Part shown: positions 9,701 to 18,053 of the stretch, one piece after another | Numbering within the stretch: position 1 is the stretch's first letter | Layout of the letters: every line of letters begins with the position of its first letter | From: Streptomyces olivaceoviridis | GTDB taxonomy: Bacteria > Actinomycetota > Actinomycetes > Streptomycetales > Streptomycetaceae | DNA: 64,000 nucleotides | Reading direction: 5' to 3' | Assembly (NCBI RefSeq): GCF_014650115.1 | Contig: NZ_BMUI01000002.1 | Span: 310,001 to 374,000, forward strand | Program-made: the position numbers and the translations under genes | The notes under the pieces: model-generated | What the model saw: only the letters and a program-made list of their open reading frames with translations | What the model was told of the DNA's origin: nothing | Databases searched by the model: none

Positions 9701-10535
9701 CGGCCACTCCAACCAGGTCGCGCACCACGTCATCTACATGTACGACGCGGCCGGCGAACCGTGGAAGGCGCAGGCGTACGTCCGTGAGGCGCTGTCCCGG
9801 CTCTACACCGGCAGCGAGATCGGGCAGGGCTACCACGGCGACGAGGACAACGGCGAGCAGTCGGCCTGGTACCTCTTCTCCGCGCTCGGCTTCTACCCGC
9901 TGGCGATGGGCAGCGGCGAGTACTCCATCGGCTCCCCGCTGTTCAAGAAGGTCACCGTGCACCTGGAGAACGGCCGGGACCTGGTGGTGCGGGCGCCGGG
10001 GAACAGCGCGAAGAACGTCTACGTCCAGGGCGTCATGGTCAACGGCCGCCCCTGGAAGTCGACGTCGCTCCCGCACTCGCTGCTGTCCAAGGGCGGGGTG
10101 CTGGACTTCTTCATGGGCTCCAAGCCGTCGGCGTGGGGCACCGGGAAGGACGCGGCGCCGGTCTCCGTCACCCAGGACGACAAGGTGCCGACGCCCCGCG
10201 CGGACGTGCTGAAGGGTGACGGCCCGCTCTTCGACGACACCTCGGCGACGAGCGCGACGCTCACCTCGGCGGACCTCCCGGCCAAGGGCGATGTACGGCC
10301 GGTGCAGTACACGCTGACCTCGGGAGCCGACCGCACGAAGGCACCGACCGGCTGGACCCTGGAGGGCTCCACCGACGGCACGACCTGGCGGACCCTGGAC
10401 CACCGCTCCGGGGAAACGTTCACGTGGGACCGCCAGACCCGCGCCTTCACCATCGCCGCACCGGGCACCTACACCAAGTACCGCCTGGTCCTGGACGGCG
10501 AGTCGACCCTGGCGGAGGTGGAACTGCTGGGTTGA
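6732..10535 (+). CDS. Secreted GH92 alpha-1,2-mannosidase with discoidin-type carbohydrate-binding domains
   Basis: A 1267-residue exported protein. Residues 1-34 form a Sec signal (hydrophobic core VVLTAAFVMAVGAQGAAVA). Residues ~95-225 look like an F5/8 type C (discoidin, CBM32-like) domain (WVEFDLDKPVKI ... LQLADVQFS). A bridging domain follows, then a GH92 catalytic region (~400-1110) with VYVNNGFWDTYRTTWPAYSFL, YTSTDTHEGLSWAMEGY and the base-bearing loop GYHGDEDNGEQSAWYLFSALGFYP. A second, shorter discoidin-like segment closes the protein. GH92 enzymes are calcium-dependent exo-mannosidases acting on fungal or glycoprotein mannans. The loop reads GDEDNGE rather than the GNDD.G form of the second GH92 protein, so the two may differ in linkage specificity. 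AGGAGGGG precedes the ATG. Confidence 0.9.
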   Translation: MQRRTRHRWGPAVVLTAAFVMAVGAQGAAVALPGKAPAADREFASSFEAGDPAPDWLNTVDTGRDGTKRASGVDGGYSTGIPGNVTDHVAEVRASGENTGAGEVAENLADGEPGTKWLTFEPTGWVEFDLDKPVKITTYALTSANDFGERDPEDWTLKGSTDGKDWTTVDTRSGENFAERFQTKSYDLAEPAEYQHFRLEVTKNAGAPDILQLADVQFSTGSGGGPVPQDMLTLVDKGPSGSPTAKARAGFTGKRALRYAGRHTAAGRAYSYNKVFDVNVKVGGDTELSYRVFPSMADGDRDYDATNVSVDLAFTDGTYLSGLGALDQHGFPLTPRGQGASKALYVNQWNNVAARIGSVAAGKTVDRILVAYDSPDGPAKFRGWLDDVALKPVAPEKPKAHLSDYALTTRGTNSSGSFSRGNNFPATALPHGFNFWTPVTNASSLSWLYEYARANNADNLPTIQAFSASHEPSPWMGDRQTFQLMPSAASGTPDTGREARELPFRHENETARPYYYGVRFENGLKAEMAPTDHAAALRFTYPGDDASVLFDNVTEQAGLTLDKEHGTVTGYSDVKSGLSTGATRLFVYGEFDKPVTDGASSGVKGFLRFDAGADHTVTLRLATSLISVDQAKDNLRQEIPDGTSFDTVKGRAQQVWDKLLGKVEVEGATPDQLTTLYSGMYRLYLYPNSGFERVDGKDRYASPFSAMPGPDTPTHTGAKIVDGKVYVNNGFWDTYRTTWPAYSFLTPSQAGEMVDGFVQQYKDGGWTSRWSSPGYADLMTGTSSDVAFADAYVKGVKFDAKAAYDAAVKNATVVPPMSGVGRKGMSTSPFLGYTSTDTHEGLSWAMEGYVNDYGIAKMGEALYKKTGEKRYREESEYFLNRARDYVNLFDAKAGFFQGRDDKGDWRVDSAKYDPRVWGYDYTETNGWGYAFTAPQDSRGLANLYGGRQGLADKLDEYFATPETASPDHVGSYGGVIHEMTEARDVRMGMYGHSNQVAHHVIYMYDAAGEPWKAQAYVREALSRLYTGSEIGQGYHGDEDNGEQSAWYLFSALGFYPLAMGSGEYSIGSPLFKKVTVHLENGRDLVVRAPGNSAKNVYVQGVMVNGRPWKSTSLPHSLLSKGGVLDFFMGSKPSAWGTGKDAAPVSVTQDDKVPTPRADVLKGDGPLFDDTSATSATLTSADLPAKGDVRPVQYTLTSGADRTKAPTGWTLEGSTDGTTWRTLDHRSGETFTWDRQTRAFTIAAPGTYTKYRLVLDGESTLAEVELLG

Positions 10536-10561
10536 ACAGCGGCTCGCCCGCGATGACATGA

Positions 10562-10601
10562 GGCCCCGGGGGCCGCCGAACACGAGGCGTCCCCCGGGGC
10601 C
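10562..10601 (+). terminator. Terminator downstream of the first GH92 gene
   Basis: GGCCCCGGGGG (10562-10572) pairs perfectly with CCCCCGGGGCC (10591-10601) around an 18-nt loop, 27 nt past the mannosidase stop codon. Confidence 0.8.
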
Positions 10602-10750
10602 GTACGACGTCGTCGCCGGGCTCGGTGTTCGACGTACCCGGGCCGTGCCCGCACGCCAGGGTGATCCGGTCGGCCCCGCCCACCTCTGTCAGTGCGCCGA
10701 GGCAGAATCGACTCCTGTCACGCACCGCGTACGACGAGGGGGGTCGACCG

Positions 10751-13700
10751 ATGCACGCTCCCGTGGACATCGGTGAGCTGGTGCGCTTCGCGCTGCACAC
10801 GATGGGCGAGCGCAACGCGCACCACGAGTTCGAGCGGCTCTGCCTGGAGGTCGCCCGCCGGCGTCTGGTCAGCAACCTGCTGCTGGCCACCGGACCGGTG
10901 AGCAGCGGGGGCGACCAGGGACGGGACGGCGAGAGCTTCTGGACGGCCCTGGTCCACCCGCCGCACCCCCCGGCCTCGGAGTTCGCCGCTCTCGCGTCGC
11001 CGCAGCGGGTCGTCCTGGCCTGCACCATCCAGAGGACCAACGTCCCGGCCAAGGTCAGGAAGGATCTGGCAGCGATCAACGGACAGGGCGGCGCCGTGGA
11101 CCGTGTCCTGTACTTCACCGTCGCCCCCGTGCCGGTGGCCACACGGCACGCGCTGCAACGTGAGGCGCGGGAGGTCCACGACGTCGAGCTGGACGTCTTC
11201 GACGCGGTCGCCCTCGCCGACTTCCTCACCGCGCCGGACCTGGTCCACCTGGCCCAGCGGCACCTGGGGCTGCCCTCGCTCCCGGGCATGGGCGGTGAGC
11301 CCGCGGGAGACCTGTCGGTCGCGGTGCCCGAGGACGCGATCGAACACCACATCCGCGGCCGGGACGCGCTGCTGGCCGAGCTGGCGGAGCAGATGACGCG
11401 TGGCGGCGACCGGGTGGTGCTGTGCGGGGTCGGCGGCTGCGGCAAGAGCACGGTGGCGCTGGCGCTCGCCCGCCGGGGCCGCACCGCCGGGTTGCAGGTG
11501 TGGTGGGTCGACGCCGCGACCCGCAGCACCTTCGAGGAGGGGTTGCGCGAGGTCGCCGTGCAGGCGGGTGTGTCCCGCGCGGAGGCCCGCGAGGTGTGGT
11601 CACGGCGGGAGGCCGCCCGGGACGTACTGTGGCGCGCGCTGGACGACCCGGCCACGGGGCGATGGCTGCTGGTCGTCGACAACGCCGACGACCCGTCGGC
11701 GGTGCGCGACTGGATCAGGGCACCCCGGCCGGGGAGCACCGTGTTGGTCACCAGCCGGGAGCAACGGCCCGCCGCCTGGTGGAGGCAGGCGGCCGTGCAC
11801 ACCGTCGACCCGATCGGCGAGGCGCACGGCGCCGCGATGCTCCGGGAACTCGCCCCGCGGGCCGGGACGGAGGAGGAGGCCCGGAGCCTGTCCCGGCGGC
11901 TCGGCGGACTGCCGCTCGCCCTGCTGCTGGTGGGCAGGTACCTCGCCATGACCGGTGACGACCCGGTGCTTCCGGAGTCGCACACGCCGCGCTCGTTCGC
12001 CGCGTACCGGGCGGCGCTCGACCGGGAGTTCCCCGAAACCGTCTCGGCCCTGTCGCACGACCCGTCCGGTCCGCTCACGCGGACCTGGGAGATGTCCCTG
12101 GATCTGCTGGAGGCGAAAGGGGCCGTCGTCGCACGGCCGCTGTTCCGGCTCATCTCCTTCTTCGCGCCCGATCCCCTGCCGGTCGTGCTGCTCATCGGCA
12201 GCGTGCTGGCGCGGGCGAGCGTGTTCGCCGGGCTGTCGGCGACCGGCCTGGAGGAGGCCGTGCGCGGTCTCCTCGGCTGCGGGCTGCTGAACCGCCGCCG
12301 GATCGAGGCGGACGGTACGACGGTGGACACCCTGGTCGTCCACCCGCTCGTCCGTGAGATCACGCGCATGCAGCCGGACGCCGTCGCGGGCGCACCCGAG
12401 TACACGACCCTGGCCGTGGTGCTGCTGACGAAGGTGGCCGGCGGGCTGCCGAGCGACGACACGTCGACGTGGCCGCTGTGGCGTCTGCTCGCACCGCACT
12501 GCACGTGGGCCGCGTCCGACACCTCCCACGCGGCCGGGGAGGAGTGGATGGTCCGCGGTGACCTCGCCGCGCTGACCGCCGCGTACGCTCACACGGCCGG
12601 TGTGTGGGCGCTGGCGGAGGAGCAGCTCCGCCACGCGTTGGACGCCCTCGGGCACTGCCTTCCCGCGGACGCGCCGCGCATCGTGGCGACACGGCACAAC
12701 CTGGCCTACCTCCGGCACGATCAAGGACGTTATGACGAGGCCGAGGCGGAGCTCGCCCACGTCCTGGAATCGGCGTTGAAGACCCTCGGCCCGGATCACC
12801 GGACCACCCTGGCGGCACGCCATGAACTGGCCAGGCTCCGTCTGGACCGCGGGGACGTCGCCTACGCCCATGCCGAGCTGTCCGTCGTCGTCTCCCGCAC
12901 GGCGGAGGTGCTGGGACCCGACCACCCGGTCACCCTGGCGGCTCGGCACGAGCTCGGCCGCACCCTGCGCGCCCGAGGCGACCTGGCCGGGGCCCGGTCC
13001 CTGTTCGAGCAGGTGGTCGGCGTCAAGACGGACTCCCTGGGCGAGGCGGCACTGCCGACGCTCGTGACCCGTCATGAACTCGCTGACCTGCTCCTCGAAC
13101 TCGGCGAGGTGGAACAGGCCCATGCCGCCTTCACGGAGATCCTGGCGCTGGAAGACCGGACCCAGGGCCCCGGCCACCCCAGCACCCTGGTCACCAGGAA
13201 CAACCTCAGCCGCGCCCTCGTCGAACTCGGACGGCTCGACGAGGCCGAGGCGGAGCTGTGCGAGACGCTCGCCGCGTGGGAGCGCATCGGTGAGGGGGCT
13301 CACCCCATGGCACTGGTCACGCGCGGGGCCCTCGGCGGTCTGCTCGCCACGACCGGCCGGGCGGCCGAAGGGGAGAAGCTGCTGCGGACAGCGGCCCTCG
13401 CGCTGGAGCGGATCTTCGGCGCCGGCCATCGCGAGACCGTCGACGCCCGGCTCAACCATGCGGAGTCCCTGCACCGGTTGAACCGGCACGCGGACGCGGA
13501 AGCCCTGCTCCGTGCCGTCGTGGGAGCCTTGGTGGATACGGCCGACGGCGAGGGGCCCCGCCTCCTCGCGGCTCGCCGGAAACTGGCCGACATCTGCTTC
13601 GAGCTGGGCCGGGACGCCGAGGCGGAGGACGAACTCCGCCGGATCGTCGCCGCGAAGAGCCGGGACCTGGGGGCCGACCACGCGGAGACCCTCCAGGCCC

Positions 13701-13978
13701 GCCAGGCTCTGGCGGCCGTCCTGCTGCGCCAGGGACACACGGCTCTCGCGGCCAGACAACTCGTGGCGCTCGTCGATCCGTTGGACGCCGCCCTGGGCCG
13801 CAGCCACCGGGACTCCCTGATCGCGCGGTCGAATCTGGCCTTCGCCCAGTCGCAGCTCGACGCCGACGCGGCAGCCAGACGGCAGCTTCGACGCGTCGTG
13901 GCGGTGTACGAGGAGGACGGACTCGTGCCGGACGATTTGCTCGCCACGGTGCGGGAACTGCTCCGCCAGCTGGGGTGA
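10751..13978 (+). CDS. NB-ARC (STAND) ATPase with TPR sensor repeats and a nuclease-like N-terminal domain
   Basis: About 1075 residues. Residues ~10-190 hold a conserved-looking block, GERNAHHEFERLCLEVA ... GGDQGRDGESF (Asp55, Asp59) ... VLACTIQRTN, that resembles a restriction-endonuclease-like fold, though the usual ExK is not visible. An NB-ARC module follows: Walker A GVGGCGKST (Lys232), Walker B LLVVDNADD (Asp310), sensor GSTVLVTSRE and the GLPLAL box. Residues ~640-1075 are about ten kinesin-light-chain-type TPRs of ~42 residues with recurring LGPDHPxTL. This is the effector-switch-sensor plan of STAND proteins, several of which (Avs family) sense phage proteins. I start at the ATG at 10751, directly after GAGGGGGG; an upstream in-frame ATG at 10625 has no such site and overlaps the terminator region. 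The function is inferred. Confidence 0.75.
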   Translation: MHAPVDIGELVRFALHTMGERNAHHEFERLCLEVARRRLVSNLLLATGPVSSGGDQGRDGESFWTALVHPPHPPASEFAALASPQRVVLACTIQRTNVPAKVRKDLAAINGQGGAVDRVLYFTVAPVPVATRHALQREAREVHDVELDVFDAVALADFLTAPDLVHLAQRHLGLPSLPGMGGEPAGDLSVAVPEDAIEHHIRGRDALLAELAEQMTRGGDRVVLCGVGGCGKSTVALALARRGRTAGLQVWWVDAATRSTFEEGLREVAVQAGVSRAEAREVWSRREAARDVLWRALDDPATGRWLLVVDNADDPSAVRDWIRAPRPGSTVLVTSREQRPAAWWRQAAVHTVDPIGEAHGAAMLRELAPRAGTEEEARSLSRRLGGLPLALLLVGRYLAMTGDDPVLPESHTPRSFAAYRAALDREFPETVSALSHDPSGPLTRTWEMSLDLLEAKGAVVARPLFRLISFFAPDPLPVVLLIGSVLARASVFAGLSATGLEEAVRGLLGCGLLNRRRIEADGTTVDTLVVHPLVREITRMQPDAVAGAPEYTTLAVVLLTKVAGGLPSDDTSTWPLWRLLAPHCTWAASDTSHAAGEEWMVRGDLAALTAAYAHTAGVWALAEEQLRHALDALGHCLPADAPRIVATRHNLAYLRHDQGRYDEAEAELAHVLESALKTLGPDHRTTLAARHELARLRLDRGDVAYAHAELSVVVSRTAEVLGPDHPVTLAARHELGRTLRARGDLAGARSLFEQVVGVKTDSLGEAALPTLVTRHELADLLLELGEVEQAHAAFTEILALEDRTQGPGHPSTLVTRNNLSRALVELGRLDEAEAELCETLAAWERIGEGAHPMALVTRGALGGLLATTGRAAEGEKLLRTAALALERIFGAGHRETVDARLNHAESLHRLNRHADAEALLRAVVGALVDTADGEGPRLLAARRKLADICFELGRDAEAEDELRRIVAAKSRDLGADHAETLQARQALAAVLLRQGHTALAARQLVALVDPLDAALGRSHRDSLIARSNLAFAQSQLDADAAARRQLRRVVAVYEEDGLVPDDLLATVRELLRQLG

Positions 13979-14018
13979 GGCGAGCCGCCGGCCAGGGCGT
14001 GACGAAGGTGCACCGGCA

Positions 14019-14059
14019 CGGTGCGGAGCGCGGAGTCCGTGTGGGTGCGCCCCGCACCG
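14019..14059. terminator. Bidirectional terminator between convergent genes
   Basis: CGGTGCGGAGCGC (14019-14031) pairs with GCGCCCCGCACCG (14047-14059), 12 of 13 positions, around a 15-nt loop. It is between the stop codons of the NB-ARC gene and the second GH92 gene. Confidence 0.65.
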
Positions 14060-14065
14060 CCGGTG

Positions 14066-17000
14066 TCAGCCCGTGGCGAGGGTGAACACGTGCAGGTCCG
14101 TGTCGCGCGGGAGCGTGACGCTCTTGATCTGCTTGCCCGCCGGAGCCTGGTACGGCTTGGTGGCGAAGACGTACGTCGCCACCGGGTCCTTGTCCGCGCC
14201 GGCGACATTGCGGTACGCGGTCTTGGCGACGACCTCGTTGCCGTACTGGACGGAGCCGCCACCGCCGCCCACGGTCCAGTCGGTGAAGGACAGGTCGACG
14301 GTGCCGGTGGTGCCGTCGGTGTAGGTGACGGTCGCCTTGGTCTGCTGGTTGCCGTTGACGGCGCTGCCGATGAAGGACAGGGCGTCCGCCGGGCTGTTCA
14401 GCAGGACGGTCTGGCCGGACGCCGAGGCGTTGTCGGGGCGGCCGGCGGGTGAGGCGGGCCAGGTGAAGGCGAGACCGCCGGCCGTCGCCTGCTTGCCCGG
14501 GGTGAGGCCGGCCGCCGCGAGGGCCTGCCGGGAGTAGCTCCAGCCGCCGCCGTCGTAGTCGGCCTCGTCGTGGTCGCCGTCGTCGTCGGAGACGCCGGTG
14601 CTGTTGTAGGCGGCGAGCAGGGTGCCCGGGGCGGCCACGGTGAGCGCCACCGGCTGCTCGTAGGAGGAGTCGCCCGAGGTCACCGTGACCCGGACCTCGG
14701 CGAAGCCCTGCTCGGCGTCCCGCGCCGCCGTGAGTGTGATCTCCTGGGCGCCGTCGGTGACCGTGCCCTCGGCGGGCGTGGCCGTCACCCCGGCCGGGGT
14801 CTGGACCCGGAAGCGGACCTCGGGACCGGTGCCGCCGGTCAGTGACAGCGCGCGGACGCCGACGGTCGTGCTGTCACCGGGGGCGAGGGTGGCCGTGGTG
14901 GGCCCGACGCCGATCTGGTACGGCTGCTCGCCCTCCCGGAAGGACGGCGGCGGGCTGCTCGCGCCCCAGTCGTGGTCCGGGGTGGCGGACAGCGTGTAGT
15001 CGAGCCGGCCGCCGTCGCGGACGAAGGACGCGGGCAGCCACGGCCGGTCGCCGCTGCGGCCGTTCACCTTCAGCGACCGGACGTACGGCGCGTCGGCCGC
15101 CGCTCCCGTGGCGCGCACGGAGATGTCGTTGCCGTGCGGGCGGTCGATCTCGATCCGCTCGAACAGCGGTGAGGCGAGGACCAGTTCGGCACGGGACGGC
15201 ACCTGCGGGTACATGCCGAGGGCGGAGAAGACGTACCAGGCGGACATCGCGCCGAGGTCGTCGTTGCCGGGGATGCCGCCGGGCTCGGTGGACCACAGCT
15301 GCCGCATCGCCGCGCGGACGGTCTCCTGTGTCTTGTAGGGGGCGCCGGCGTAGTCGTACAGGTAGGGGACGTTGATCGACGGCTCGTTGTCCAGTTCGGA
15401 CTTGGTGCCGCCGTTGCCGGTGAAGGCCCAGCCGCCGTCGGCGTCGTGGAAGAAGTCGTCCAGCCGGGCGAGCGCCGCCTCCCGGCCGCCCAGCGCGGCG
15501 AAGAGGCCCGCCGGGTCGTGCGGGACCATCCAGGTGTACTGGGCGGCCGTGCCCTCGACGAAGCCGTTGCCGGTGTCCGGGGTGAAGCCGGTGACCCAGC
15601 TGCCGTCGGCCTTGCGGCCCGCGATGTAGCCGCCGTCCGGCGCGGCGGCGACGTTGAAGTTGTTCTGCCACCACTGGGCGCGGTGGGCGAAGGTGTCCGC
15701 CGTGTCCTTCTCCCCCGCCTCGCGAGCGAGTTGGGAGATCGCGAAGTCCGCGGTGGACATCTCCAGGGTCTCGGCGGCCCCGCCCCAGGCGTTGGACACG
15801 CTCGGCATGTAGTGCAGCTTGAGGTACTTGTCGAGGGAGGGGCGCTGGCCCACCGACAGCACGGGCTTGCCGGCCGGGGACAGGTCCTGCGGTGTGGGGA
15901 CGGTGGCCGCCCGCACGAGGGACTTCAGGGCGCCCTTGAGGTCGAAGTCCGTGCCGCCGAAGGCGCGGATGCCGGCGAGCGCGGCCGGCGAGGGGTCGCC
16001 GTTCATGACGTGGGTGCCGCTCGCGCCGTGCAGCCAGCGGTCCCAGACGCCGTCGTTCTGCCGGGCCAGCTCGTACAGGGACTGCGCGATGTCCGAGCCC
16101 GTGCGCGGGTCGAGCAGCGTCAGCAGCTGGACCTGGTCGCGGTAGACGTCCCAGCCGGAGAAGGTGCCGTACTGGGCGTGCCGCCGCCGGTCGACCGTGT
16201 GCACGCGTCCGTCGGCGCCCCGGTACCTGCCGTCGGCGTCGCTGATGACGTTGGGATGCAGCAGCGCGTGGTAGAGCGCGGTGTAGAAGGTGGTGCGCTC
16301 GGCGTCCGTACCGCCGCCGACCCGGATGGCTCCCAGCCGCTCCCGCCAGGCCCGGCGGGCCGCCTCCCGGACGGCGTCGAAGGACCGCCCCGGCGGATTC
16401 TCGGCGGTCAGGTTGGCCTCGGCCGCCTCCCGGCTGACGTAGGAGATGCCGACCTTGACGTTGACCGGGCCGTCGCCGGGCGCGAACCGTACGTACCCGC
16501 CCGCGCCCTTCCCGGCGACCGGCCGCCCGCCGTGCGAGAAGCCGCCGGTGCCGCCGGACGCCTCGCGGGAGCCGGGGTCGAGCCGGTCGTCGTGCCAGGT
16601 GCCGGTGGCCTGGAAGGCGCGGTCGAAGCGGGCGGTGAAGTAGAGGGTGTAGTAGGCGCGCTGGCCCTCGGGGTCGAGGTAGCCGCAGAAGTTCCCGGAG
16701 GTGACCGAGCCGGAGATGGTCCGGGTGTCCGGGTCGATCGTGACCGTCGAGTCCTGCGAACCCACCTCGGAGTTGGCGGTGCGCACCAGCAGGGAGGCGG
16801 GCTTGCCGGCCGGGTAGGTGAAGCGGGCCGAGCCGGTGCGCGCGGTGGCGGTGAGGTCGGCGGTGACGCCGGAGGCCAGGCCGACCTTGTAGTGGCCGGG
16901 CTCGGCGGTCTCGTCGGCGTGGCGGAAGTCGGAGGCGTAGACGGCGTCCTTGGTGTCGCTCGCCGGGGAGGAGGTGACCTCGCCGGCGTACGGGAAGAAC

Positions 17001-17335
17001 GGGATGTCCCCGCTGCCGCCGGCGCAGCCGGTGCCGGACATGTGGGTGAGGCTGAAACCGCGGATGCGGGTGGCGTCGTACTGGTAGCCGCCCGGCGCGG
17101 CGGTTCTCGTGGCGTCGCCGCGGGTGTTCTCCGGGCTCCAGGAGAGCATGCCGAACGGCACGACGGCGCCCGGGAAGACGTCGCCGCCGTTCCTGGTGCC
17201 GATCAGCGGGTCGACGTACGGGGTCGGGTCCTTGACGAGGCCGGGGGGCGCGGCGGGCGCCGCCAGGGCGGGAGTTGCGGTGCCGGCGGTCGCGAGGAGC
17301 GCGGCCAGCAGCAGGGACGTGGGTCTGAAACGCAT
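14066..17335 (-). CDS. Secreted GH92 alpha-mannosidase with C-terminal NEW3-like and sugar-binding domains
   Basis: A 1089-residue secreted enzyme. A Sec signal (LLLAALLATAGTATPALA) leads directly into the GH92 N-domain (PYVDPLIGTRNGGDVFPGAVVPFGM, then SLTHMSGTGC). The (alpha/alpha)6 catalytic domain includes the GNDDLGAMSAWYVFSALGMYP loop carrying the paired Asp residues thought to activate water. Near residues 830-920 is an NEW3-like Ig domain (PAGVTATPAEGTV ... EQPVALTV). The last ~150 residues resemble a wall or sugar-binding module rich in aromatic and Asp residues. The start is the ATG at 17333-17335 with AGGAGGAAGG upstream; a longer frame to 17563 overlaps the operator region. It lies convergent to the NB-ARC gene and probably works with the other GH92 enzyme on mannan-containing glycans. 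Confidence 0.9.
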   Translation of the reverse strand: MRFRPTSLLLAALLATAGTATPALAAPAAPPGLVKDPTPYVDPLIGTRNGGDVFPGAVVPFGMLSWSPENTRGDATRTAAPGGYQYDATRIRGFSLTHMSGTGCAGGSGDIPFFPYAGEVTSSPASDTKDAVYASDFRHADETAEPGHYKVGLASGVTADLTATARTGSARFTYPAGKPASLLVRTANSEVGSQDSTVTIDPDTRTISGSVTSGNFCGYLDPEGQRAYYTLYFTARFDRAFQATGTWHDDRLDPGSREASGGTGGFSHGGRPVAGKGAGGYVRFAPGDGPVNVKVGISYVSREAAEANLTAENPPGRSFDAVREAARRAWRERLGAIRVGGGTDAERTTFYTALYHALLHPNVISDADGRYRGADGRVHTVDRRRHAQYGTFSGWDVYRDQVQLLTLLDPRTGSDIAQSLYELARQNDGVWDRWLHGASGTHVMNGDPSPAALAGIRAFGGTDFDLKGALKSLVRAATVPTPQDLSPAGKPVLSVGQRPSLDKYLKLHYMPSVSNAWGGAAETLEMSTADFAISQLAREAGEKDTADTFAHRAQWWQNNFNVAAAPDGGYIAGRKADGSWVTGFTPDTGNGFVEGTAAQYTWMVPHDPAGLFAALGGREAALARLDDFFHDADGGWAFTGNGGTKSELDNEPSINVPYLYDYAGAPYKTQETVRAAMRQLWSTEPGGIPGNDDLGAMSAWYVFSALGMYPQVPSRAELVLASPLFERIEIDRPHGNDISVRATGAAADAPYVRSLKVNGRSGDRPWLPASFVRDGGRLDYTLSATPDHDWGASSPPPSFREGEQPYQIGVGPTTATLAPGDSTTVGVRALSLTGGTGPEVRFRVQTPAGVTATPAEGTVTDGAQEITLTAARDAEQGFAEVRVTVTSGDSSYEQPVALTVAAPGTLLAAYNSTGVSDDDGDHDEADYDGGGWSYSRQALAAAGLTPGKQATAGGLAFTWPASPAGRPDNASASGQTVLLNSPADALSFIGSAVNGNQQTKATVTYTDGTTGTVDLSFTDWTVGGGGGSVQYGNEVVAKTAYRNVAGADKDPVATYVFATKPYQAPAGKQIKSVTLPRDTDLHVFTLATG

Positions 17336-17485
17336 GACGCGGCCCTTCCTCCTAACGGACGGGTCGCGCACCACAGGTCGCACAAGCCGCAGGGACAGTA
17401 ACGTGCGCCACCGGTACCACGGAAGACCGCGTACGCGCCGGGAGGCGCACGCCCTCATCACCCGGCCGGGCCGGCCAAATGGCTT

Positions 17486-17542
17486 GACATCGTTGTCGGT
17501 TGAGGCGGTAGAGTCATGTGCACGACGATTGACAACGATGTC
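17486..17542 (-). promoter_or_regulatory. Pair of inverted operator sites for the second GH92 gene
   Basis: GACATCGTTGTC at 17486-17497 and its exact reverse complement GACAACGATGTC at 17531-17542 are centred 45 bp apart. They match the perfect palindrome in front of the first GH92 gene at 11 of 12 positions. Two such sites at about four helical turns would suit looping or cooperative binding by a LacI-type repressor. Confidence 0.6.
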
Positions 17543-17840
17543 GCTCGCCATCTCGCCGCACAAGCCACGCGGTTACAGGCCATTTCCCTCCGGACAGGCA
17601 GCCCACCCCCCTCGCCTGCCCGGCTCGCGGACCCGGTGCGAAATCCACCGGGTCCGCCCAGAGCGGCCCGGCCGAGCCGGAGGGGGTTCATCGGTGTCGG
17701 CGCGCCCGTGATCACGTCGACGCGGTACGGCCTCGTGAGCGCCGCGCTGTTCGAGGGAGAGGCGCCGAGGCCGGGGCGCCGAGGCCGGCCCGCTCCGGAC
17801 ACCCGCGGCGATGAGCCCGCGGTGCGGGAGCCGGCCCGCG

Positions 17841-17974
17841 TCCGAGCCGCGGGGGCCGGCAGTCCCTCTCTCCCTCCCGCCGGGCCCACGTCCGAGCCGC
17901 CGGGGTCGGCAGTCCCTCTCTCCCTCCCGCTGGCCCACGTACGAGCCACCGGGGCCGGCGGCCCCTCTCCCCCC
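17841..17974. repeat. Imperfect ~50-bp tandem repeat, about 2.7 copies
   Basis: Unit 1 (17841-17890) and unit 2 (17891-17939) share TCCGAGCCGC, CGGCAGTCCCTCTCTCCCTC and GGCCCACG blocks; unit 3 (17940-17974) is truncated and more diverged. The repeats sit upstream of the PH-like gene. Confidence 0.8.
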
Positions 17975-18053
17975 CTCCCGCCTCGGTCGGCGGCCCGGAG
18001 CGGGGAACCCGACGGGGAGGGAAGTACGGGAGTTCCGCTCTCGGGAGGTCTCC

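Larger units (their letters stand above)
17336..18053. other. Long non-coding region upstream of the second GH92 gene
   Basis: These 718 bp hold two facing copies of the mannosidase operator (17486-17497, 17531-17542), a likely promoter for the minus-strand GH92 gene, and then imperfect 50-bp tandem repeats (17841-17974). Open frames across the repeats have no ribosome site and encode repetitive Pro/Arg/Ala-rich strings, so I treat the stretch as non-coding. Confidence 0.7.

Noticed and set aside
6390..10583. Very long minus-strand open frame continuing beyond ngcE to 10583
   Set aside because: It is antisense to the GH92 gene; high GC makes such frames open. A good ATG with ribosome site and signal peptide exists at 6389.
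10625..10750. N-terminal extension of the STAND protein to the ATG at 10625
   Set aside because: The extension lies just after the terminator hairpin, reads as low-complexity sequence and lacks a ribosome site, whereas GAGGGGGG directly precedes 10751.
17841..17974. Possible CRISPR array
   Set aside because: The units are contiguous tandem repeats without unique spacers and no cas genes are nearby.
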